Position numbers and translations under genes: made by a program
The notes under the pieces: generated by a model
Seen by the model: the letters and a program-made list of their open reading frames with translations, nothing else
Told to the model about the DNA's origin: nothing
Database searches by the model: none
Origin: Helichrysum umbraculigerum
Lineage: Eukaryota; Streptophyta; Magnoliopsida; Asterales; Asteraceae
NCBI GenBank assembly: GCA_949592205.1
Contig: CATIUR010000013.1
Coordinates: 868,001 to 932,000, forward strand
Length of the DNA stretch: 64,000 bases
Direction: 5' to 3'
Shown here: positions 56,910 to 64,000 of the stretch, in pieces
How positions within the stretch are numbered: position 1 is the first letter of the stretch
How the letters are laid out: the number at the start of each line of letters is the position of its first letter

Positions 56910-57630
56910 GTCGGTGGTGGCTATGTGGTGGTGGTGGTTTCTCCTTGTGGCTGCTGTTTTGGCAGAGAAAAAGGAAGAGAAGAGAGGCGGTAGAGATAAG
57001 ATAAGGTTGGTGTGTTTTTGGTGGTGAATGAAAGTGTGAATGAGAGGTAAGGGAGGGGGCTTATATAGGGGGGAGGGGCCGATTTAGAGGGGCCCTCCTT
57101 AGTGTGTTGAGATCAAATTTACATTCTCTAATTTGCATTACGTTTTGTGGTCGGTTAAATCGTTATTCGTATTTTAAATGTTTAATAGTTACACGTTAAG
57201 TTTTTACGTTTTGTCTTTGATATATTAATGTTAAATTAAGTTGAATAATCAATATAAAATACTTTATTTTATGTTATCAAAATATTTGTTTGGTTTCGTT
57301 CGTTTGTCGGGTTTGATTCGCGCATTTTCGTTGTGTCGGTTACGTTTGATATAAAGCGTTTAACGTTCCGTATATTATTATACAATAATAATATAATGTA
57401 AATAACAACTATTTAATTATAAAATAGATTTACGTTATTTATGAAAATGTTTCACCAACGTCTGTATAAGTTGGAATCCATCTGATTGTTTTGCGTAATT
57501 TCAAGTAATTATGTATGTGTATATATACGTATACGAAAAGTTTCAAGCATTTAGCCTAATACGAAACTAAATGCGCGTAATAACGTTTCTAGCTTAAGGT
57601 AATAACTACCCTTAAGTGCCGGTTGTCACA
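56910..57630 (-). mobile_element. LTR4, 5' part with promoter
   Basis: On the minus strand the LTR starts TGTGACAACCGGCAC at 57630. A TATATAAG box lies at 57060-57067, followed by a CT-rich leader containing cattcaccaccaaaaacacc. LTR3 inserted just downstream of this leader. Confidence 0.7.
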
Positions 57631-58429
57631 CCGTGTAAGTCCAACGATGAAGAAGCACACAGCAGAGCAATTCGAAAGATAGCCGAAAGGGTCATCCGAA
57701 GTAGCCGTCCTCTTAAGAAGAATCGAGTTGCTTCAAACATTGAAAGCAAAAAAGGGAATCAAAAAGGTAAACGCAACAATATTTGATGGGTCCACGAAGC
57801 AAAAAACTGCAAATGAGCCTTTTGTAACTAAAGAATCTGCAAGAAACATTCGTGATTTAGTTGTATCCCCTTTCACCAAGCGGATAAAAGATTATGAAAT
57901 GCCAGATGAACTCAAAGTACCAACCAACCTAAAGACGTATGATGGGTTGTCAGACCATGATGATCATCTTACGGTATTCATGGGAACCATGGACGTACAT
58001 AAACTTCCAGAACCTGCCTGGTGTCGTTTATTTCAAATGACATTAAGTGGAGCCGATAGATTTTGGTACGATAACGTGTCGCCACAAAGTATAGATAGCT
58101 TTCATGAAGTAAGAAACAAGTTTCGAGCTAACTTTTTTCAATAAAGACGTTTTCAAAAAACTCAAGCAAAAATACTTGGCATTCAACAGCGATCCGGTGA
58201 AACCTTAAAGGACTACTTTGTCAGATTCGGGGAAGAAAAGTTACATATGAGTGATCGCTCAGATAGTGTGATAACCGTGGCCTTTAATAGTGGACTTCGT
58301 TCGGTTGGACTTTTTAACGACTTAATTGCTCAACCACCTGCGACACTAGAAGACTTGTATACGCAGGTGAATAGTTTCATAAGGGCTTACGAAGCGAATA
58401 ATGAGAATAGACTTCGAGAGACTATGTAG
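57631..58429 (+). pseudogene. Tat-type gag fragment
   Basis: The retrotransposon gag domain is visible in one frame (PFTKRIKDYEMPDELKVP, AWCRLFQMTLSGADRFWYD, VRNKFRANFF, then GIQQRSGETLKDYFVRFGEE and LYTQVNSFIRAYE). A stop at 58142-58144 breaks it and another ends it at 58427. An upstream basic segment (57649-57760) is in a different frame, so a frameshift is also likely. No zinc knuckle, protease or polymerase follows. I assign it to the Tat lineage from the gag blocks and from the LTR and PBS downstream. Confidence 0.7.
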
Positions 58430-59188
58430 TCATGTGCCATGGAAAATCAAGTGAAGTATAAGTGTCACACATATGATATTCGGAGAGCTCGGCATTGAAA
58501 TCTCAAACTTAATTTGGGAATTTGTACTTGGAAAATAAAGAAAACAAAATATTATGCAAAACTAATCAAATTATGGTCTAACTACATACACATATGTATG
58601 CAACGACTATTATCTTAGATTATAATATTTGGATTAATATCATCCAAAAAATAAATTCTATATAATGTACTTATGACAGTAATTACAAAAGATAACATTG
58701 GCTGATTTTTGTAGCCTTTCAAATAGGAACGAATAGTTATGATTAAACCAAGATAACAGAAAAACGGGAAGCTGAACAAATTGTAAAAAGCTGCAACCCC
58801 GTACTTAATACGTGAAACTCTGTCACGCCCGCTGGTAAAGCCACTCAAAAGTCATGAAATTCGGTTATGCAAAACGACATGCTCGCTCTAAAATCATGAA
58901 ACTCCATCACGCATAGCGGCAAACCCGCTCGAAAGTCGTGAAATTCGATCACGCAAATCGGTAAAACCGCTCTAAATTCCGCCATCAAAGGGATCAAAAA
59001 GCTACGAATAGCTAACATGTACGTACAAAAGTGAAATTAATATTCCAAAAGACGTAAAATCCAATCACGCAAAGTGACTGGTCCATTTCAAAAATATGTG
59101 AAATTCATCTCGGGGCCAATGATATATAATTTCGAAACTTAAAAAGTCCGTGCATTTTCAAAAATTTACATACATGGACTTAGGGGGC
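58430..59188 (+). other. Noncoding 3' region of the Tat remnant
   Basis: It has four imperfect tandem units of about 43 bp at 58811-58982 (gtgaaattc-atcacgca..cggtaaa-ccgctc-aaagtc) and a polypurine-like tggacttagggggct at 59175-59189. No gene is seen. Confidence 0.6.
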
Positions 59189-59823
59189 TTAATAGGGTAT
59201 CCGAATAAATCGAGTACATAAAATACTTAAAATAGAATTCATAATGATTAAGATTCCAAAGGAATATAATTATTACAAAATCTTAATGATAGCAAATATT
59301 CGACACAAGAATATTTGTAATCATTAAAGGAATAATAATCATTCGCAAATATATTCTCTAGCTTACTAACGGAAGAATATTTACTCACGTGGTTATGATA
59401 TCTAGCATTCTCTTCCTAGAAATAGAATCATTAACGATAGTTCAAGATCATCTCCTCACACTCACATTCAGAATTAGAAACATTAGTAGATAGCATCTGA
59501 GAGGGAGAAAAACCTCAGCATACTATCTCTTTTCCAAAACTCCAAGATTACTCGGTCATATATCGGGATTAGTAGCGTAAAACCGATTACATTAAAATGT
59601 AATGTGAGTTACCAATTAGGGAATCGCCACCCGAGAAATTATTCTTCCCATATCCGTCCACAAACCCTACTTCTATTACTAAAATATTCCACCATGTATT
59701 TAGTGATACTAGATTATAAACCTAAGGGTACGGTGCCAACTCGTCATTCTGAACCCGTATCCCGTACCTAATAATCTACGACGTATCATCAATATACTTG
59801 ATCAATTGGCGCCATCCTTGGGA
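59189..59823 (+). mobile_element. Tat-type LTR followed by a primer-binding site
   Basis: The LTR runs from about 59189 to 59804 (...cttgatca). It is followed at 59806-59823 by TTGGCGCCATCCTTGGGA, close to the ATTGGCGCC-type PBS I know from Tat elements. A polypurine tract and gag lie on its left and a PBS on its right, so it acts as 3' LTR for the left piece and 5' LTR for the right piece. Confidence 0.65.
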
Positions 59824-60524
59824 CACACAATAATAGGTCTCGTGTTCTCATCATTTATCGAAAAACAGGTCATACGTGACTTAAATCTATAAGTTTTTGC
59901 GGATTGTTTTATCATCTTCAAATTATCTAGATTGCACATATTACTTTGTGAGATCTGATTGGAGCTAAGATTGATTAAAAAGCAACATCCCAATCTTACG
60001 CGAATTAAAAAGGGCACCAATATTAAAACCCAATGATGGGTCACTGATTCATCCACTTACTAGTGAATTGAGAATGATTCATATCACAGTTGGATTCTTA
60101 TTTTATTCTATTTTTTTAAATGAAAGATCTTCTTTATTTTAAAGTTACAAACTTTAAAGCCAAAGATATTACTAATACTAATACTAAATAAACGGATATG
60201 CATACAAATTGGATATGCAATCTGAGGTGCAATGTGACCTCATGAAATTATTAATTTCTTTCACGATTCAATTTTCTACAATTTCTTTATGTACGAGAAA
60301 TAACATGTCTTTTTCGTGAGAGAGAACCCACTTCATTCCGAGCTCGCTCGACACATTTTCCGCACTCCGAACTCCGAGCTCCGCTCCCGAGTTCGTCAGA
60401 GATAAAACCGAGCTCCGGGCTTGTTTGATACATTTTCCAAACTCCGAGCTCCGCACTCTAAGACACATTCGGCTGGTTTCCGAGCTCAATCTCGACACAT
60501 CCGAACTCAACCTTTTATGAGCTC
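59824..60524. repeat. Truncated Tat leader and CCGAGCTC-rich repeat
   Basis: No gene. Positions 60335-60500 are rich in ccgagctcc/gacacattttcc repeats, which reappear at 61465-61490 beyond the solo LTR. That solo LTR therefore split this region. Confidence 0.5.
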
Positions 60525-60529
60525 GTTAC

Positions 60530-61449
60530 TGAAAGATTATGTGCTTAGTATTAAACATAAATAAATATCAAATCCAGCTTCCCATGAACACCGCAGGATC
60601 ACACCGATGAACACAACCGAATATGTATTGTGATACTATAAAAGATATTTGATATCGTTCATTTAATAGAAATGACTTAGTTGGTCGAATACAATTAGAA
60701 GATTTATTAATTTAAATAATTAGTGTAGTTTAATTAATAAAGGATTTGTTTATAATTAAGTTTGTAAACAAATTATCTAGTTTAATTATTATTGAACTAC
60801 AAGGTTTTAAATTGTAAATTAGTAAGTTTGGGTTAATTTTAATTAGTTATTAAACTAGAGGGTTTATAGATTAAATATGTAACTTGGAGGACAAGTTGAA
60901 CATAACTATAAATATAGGGCTATGGGTTTCATTATTAGTGGATAATACCTTAACGTAAAAAACCCTACTCCCTCCCTTCTCTTTGTTGTCGACCGGCCCC
61001 AAGCCCAAGCCGACCGAAAGTCGGCCAACCCCTATTGGGGTTCGTGAGCTCGTGATTTTGGTCGCGTTCTTTGTTTTGGGTGATTAGTACACACTTTAGG
61101 ACACTACCGTCCGTTCAACCATGAATCAAAGGTATACCTAACGTATCAACGTAGTAGCCGAATTCAAGAAAAGAAAAAGAAGTTCAAGATAAGTCCGCTC
61201 GTACTTTGGCAACGAGTAGAAGATTAGAGATCTTGCCAAGCACTCAATGTAAGAATGTTTATTCTTAACTATTAATTATATATGTGTAATTAATTGCTTG
61301 TCATGTTTTATTATGAAAATTATTGATCCTGGCTAAAGGGTTTAATTTAATATGATTAAATATTTTTGTAACTCTTCCGCATTATCAATTGTATATATTG
61401 TAAATAAAGATTAAATTTTATAACGTATAATTCACTTAAAAACCCTTGT
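60530..61449 (+). mobile_element. Solo LTR, 920 bp, TSD GTTAC
   Basis: It starts TGAAAGATTATGTG and ends AAAAACCCTTGT, where the relatives at 1083 and 21741 end CCCTTCA. It is flanked by GTTAC (60525-60529 and 61450-61454). A TATAAATAT box at 60907 and a CT-rich leader after 60960 are present. A minus-strand relative lies at 34150-34966. Superfamily not certain. Confidence 0.75.
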
Positions 61450-61634
61450 GTTACGAAATACCTCAGCTCCGAGCTCCGAGCTCCGAGGTATTATGTACAC
61501 ATCGCAAGGTATGTGATACAAGGTACGTACCTGAATTACGTATACAAAAATCACAGTAGCCTTTTGTACGCCTTGAGCGGTCGACTTTAAATCCTTTAAA
61601 AAGTTCTCCGTCTGATACAAAATGAGGTTCCCAA

Positions 61635-61866
61635 TGTTGAAGTTTAAAAAAGAAAAAGTGATAACTTTATCACTTTGTGATATACGCGGGGACTATCGGG
61701 TACAAACCCAATCCTACATCGGAAAGTGAAAGATAATTATATCTGCATATAAGCTCATGGGCTACTCCCTCCATCACCAATTGGATTTAGAGTGAAACCT
61801 TAGCGCGCTTACATGTTGGACATGTTGTAGGGCTAAAGTATCGGTCCGAACAAGTGGTATCAGAGC
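61635..61866 (+). mobile_element. Small LTR (218 bp) with tRNA-iMet primer-binding site
   Basis: TGTTGAAGTT...GGTCCGAACA (61635-61852) is followed after AG by TGGTATCAGAGC (61855-61866), the standard plant initiator-Met PBS. The LTR holds a CCTACATCGGAAAG box and atataagctcatgggc. Its size suggests a TRIM-like or short copia LTR. No second copy or coding region follows in the window. Confidence 0.75.
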
Positions 61867-62119
61867 TATGGTTGTAGCCCGGATGTGGATGGCCCCGGAT
61901 GTGGATGGCGCAACGTGATGCACGGCACGCAGTGGCGCATGCCCCCTCGGTTGACCTCAGCGAACGATGAGTCGATTATGAAGCCTTGTACCGAAAGTCT
62001 CCCTAACAGGGACAACACGTTTTGAATTGTGTTATGTTAATCCACATTGATGTACTCAATTCAATGCCTAACGTACAAGTATATGATTCATATCATATTT
62101 GGATTTGTATTGGTCCTTA
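61867..62119 (+). other. Leader of the small LTR element, truncated
   Basis: It opens with two ggatgtggatggc repeats and has no gene. Confidence 0.4.
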
Positions 62120-62930
62120 GAGCATCTCCGATGGGCATAGGTAGAGGGTTTAAAGTTTTCATAGTCATAGTTTAAAGTTACAAAAATGCATTGTGAAGTT
62201 GCCAAATAAGCATGTGTACAAAGATGGGTTCAAAGAACTTTGAGTGGTACTTTGGATGCCAAGTAGACCATATTTAATTCCTCTCTCATAAAAACTAGTA
62301 TTTGTTTCTTGTGATCTATGCAAACCCACAATAATGAAAATGTACCGCCTCTGTTCTATATAATGAAAATGACACTAGTACATTTGGTTTTGCACATATT
62401 CTGATATTCACATGGATACGTATCGGTTGTGATTTTTTAAAACAATATATTGCGATCAAATTTTTCATAAACCGAATAGTAGTAATGCAATCAAATTTTT
62501 CATAACAATAACATTAACTTTCTCGAAATACATAACTGGACACTAACTAATTTCATAATATTTTTTATGGAAGGGTAAGACCCAAAACTCATACGCTTAT
62601 ATGATATTTTTTCGACTTCCTTAGTTTAGAAAACTAGTATTTGTTACTCTCTACTATTTAAGTAGTTTGTAACAAGTTTTCCTATTAATATAATTTTCGA
62701 TTTTTCTATGCTAGCATTCTTTATTCCTATTTGATTAAAAAAGAAACACATATATTAGTGTATAAATATATAAAAATAATAAATATGAAAGAAAATAATA
62801 AATAAGATAATGATGTGGCATACTTTAAACTGTGTAGAGTTTAATGGATTGTAGATGTTTTGTATAAAATGATCAAAGCTGATGTGGCACTACTTTAAAC
62901 TCTGGAGGATTTAATGGACTGGAGGTGCTC
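62120..62930. mobile_element. Harbinger/Tourist-like MITE, TSD TTA
   Basis: It is 811 bp, with ends GAGCATCTCCGATGGG and TGGACTGGAGGTGCTC, flanked by TTA (62117-62119 and 62931-62933). The GAGCATCTCC terminus and 3-bp TTA duplication are those of plant PIF/Harbinger MITEs. Near the right end, gatgtggca..actttaaactctg..gtttaatgga is repeated twice. Confidence 0.8.
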
Positions 62931-62933
62931 TTA

Positions 62934-63349
62934 TGTCATGCTAACAAATTTTAAAGCCCACTTTATACATACCATAGGGGTAGACATATTAAAGAAAATG
63001 GGCTTCATCTGATGCACGTGGTTTCATCATGGTGGCAAATTGACAATTTTTCAAACTTTACATTGAATCAAATTCACAATATTTGTGTATGATATAATAA
63101 TTTACTTGCTCGAGCACAGTCCTGAACTCTACAGACATAGCTCAAAAGAGTAACGCACGATAAGATGCGTCACCCAATTAGACAATTGTTCATGCATATT
63201 GTACACTTTGTTGCTGGGTATTGTCTCTTTTTGTCAACAGGAAACGAATGGCATAATCCGATGCTGCACAAACCAATCAAAAATTGAGCCGCCCATAAGG
63301 TGTTCAACAAAATGCCAATGGCTTAATCGCATCCTTGCTGTTACCTGAT
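62934..63349. other. AT-rich DNA without visible gene
   Basis: No gene, RNA or clear element end was seen. Confidence 0.4.
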
Positions 63350-63715
63350 CGCGGCCCACTGATGCCCGATCACAGCCCCATTCATACCTGATTCGTAGCC
63401 CATTCACGGCTACTCCCAGCTCTACTACGTGCCTGATTTGCAGCTTACGTGCTGACCTGATTGCACCAATGTGCTGCTCATGATCACAGCATACATGTTG
63501 TTTTGATCACATCCCACGTGCTGCCCTTAATCACAGCTTAGACGCTGTCCTGATCACAGCTTACATGCTGTTCTGCTCACAGTCCACGTGCTGCCCAAAA
63601 TTCACAGCTGACGTGTTGTCCTGGTCATAGCTTACATGTTGTTCTACTCACAGTCCATGTGCTGCTATCACAGCTTATGCGCTGTCCAGATCACAGCTTA
63701 CACGCTGTCTTTGAT
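63350..63715. repeat. Minisatellite of about 24 bp (GATCACAGCTTACATGCTGT)
   Basis: About 14 degenerate units of the form (c)tgatcacagcttac(a/g)tgctgt(t/c)c occur, many with an internal agc..gct inverted repeat. The remaining 285 bp to the window end show no gene and may belong to the same unrecognised LTR or spacer. Confidence 0.75.
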
Positions 63716-64000
63716 CGAAACCCACACGACGTTGAAAGTGATGTCAACTCATCTTTTAAGTTCAATACCACTAAAATGTTAGTAACATTGAACTCGGGGC
63801 AACTATAATAGTGATGACTTTGCAACTTATGGCTTGGCCTTTTCTGTTGGAAAACTCATAATAAAATGAGCGTTGGTTTAGAATTTTTAGCCTTGTTTTG
63901 AACTCGTCATCTATGCTCTTCAAAGAGTGAACTCTTCAGCATTGATCTCTCAGCTCATCACTTCAGCATTGAGCTCTCAACCGGTGAGAATTTCGCGATG

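Overview
The window is nuclear DNA of a flowering plant, almost certainly a eudicot. It is AT-rich, has plant-type GT-AG introns, carries a complete cytochrome P450 of the CYP71 clan, and is filled by nested plant LTR retrotransposons of the Athila and Tat types. The species cannot be named from sequence alone. I see one convincing intact host gene, the P450 at 38702-40437; nearly everything else is mobile or repeated DNA.

Layout. Positions 1-2321 plus 19893-20353 form one copy (A), and 20658-23449 the second copy (B), of a 2.8 kb direct tandem duplication. Copy A was split by a retroelement whose 2.9 kb solo LTR runs 2322-19892 (TSD TATGA); copy B keeps the empty site. That solo LTR was in turn split by a complete, very young Athila-type Ty3/gypsy element on the minus strand (3499-18137, TSD TATAA, LTRs without a visible difference). 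This Athila has an intact 1904-residue gag-pol ORF. It also has a second gene, of the ATHILA ORF-1 type, which reads best as a spliced gene with a 12-nt coding first exon, an 866-nt intron and an upstream block resembling the element's own LTR. Positions 23450-23996 hold a USE/TATA-like promoter and a strong hairpin. Positions 23997-26147 are another solo LTR (TSD CTATG).

Positions 26148-32680 are a patchwork of small non-autonomous elements (MITEs with 9-bp TSDs, CCCGCGC-headed repeats, a CACTA terminus) and several decayed copies of a short gene-like unit associated with paired ACCACGGTT/AACCGTGGT motifs. Positions 32681-38580 are repeats and low-complexity DNA, including a near-perfect 550-bp tandem duplication. 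The P450 follows.

From about 40933 to 57630 there is a third nest. A long minus-strand LTR (LTR4) was invaded by a second, older Athila-like element (42890-53659, TSD GAGAT) and by another solo LTR (53757-56904, TSD TGGAG). The left LTR of the second Athila holds a copia-like solo LTR (43054-44111, TSD CGTTC). The second Athila has gag and protease, then an unrecognised domain where reverse transcriptase and integrase should be, all in one reading frame broken by five stop codons. Positions 57631-59823 are remains of a Tat-type element (gag fragment, 43-bp repeats, polypurine tract, LTR, PBS). The rest holds another solo LTR (60530-61449, TSD GTTAC), a 218-bp LTR with a tRNA-iMet PBS, an 811-bp Harbinger-like MITE (TSD TTA) and a minisatellite of about 24 bp.

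Most interesting: (1) a repeated cis-module in both Athila elements, consisting of a hairpin with an AGGR loop, 5 nt, then AAGTGTGGG, with compensatory stem changes; (2) the spliced second gene with an LTR-like block upstream; (3) the gag-protease-X element without its own polymerase.
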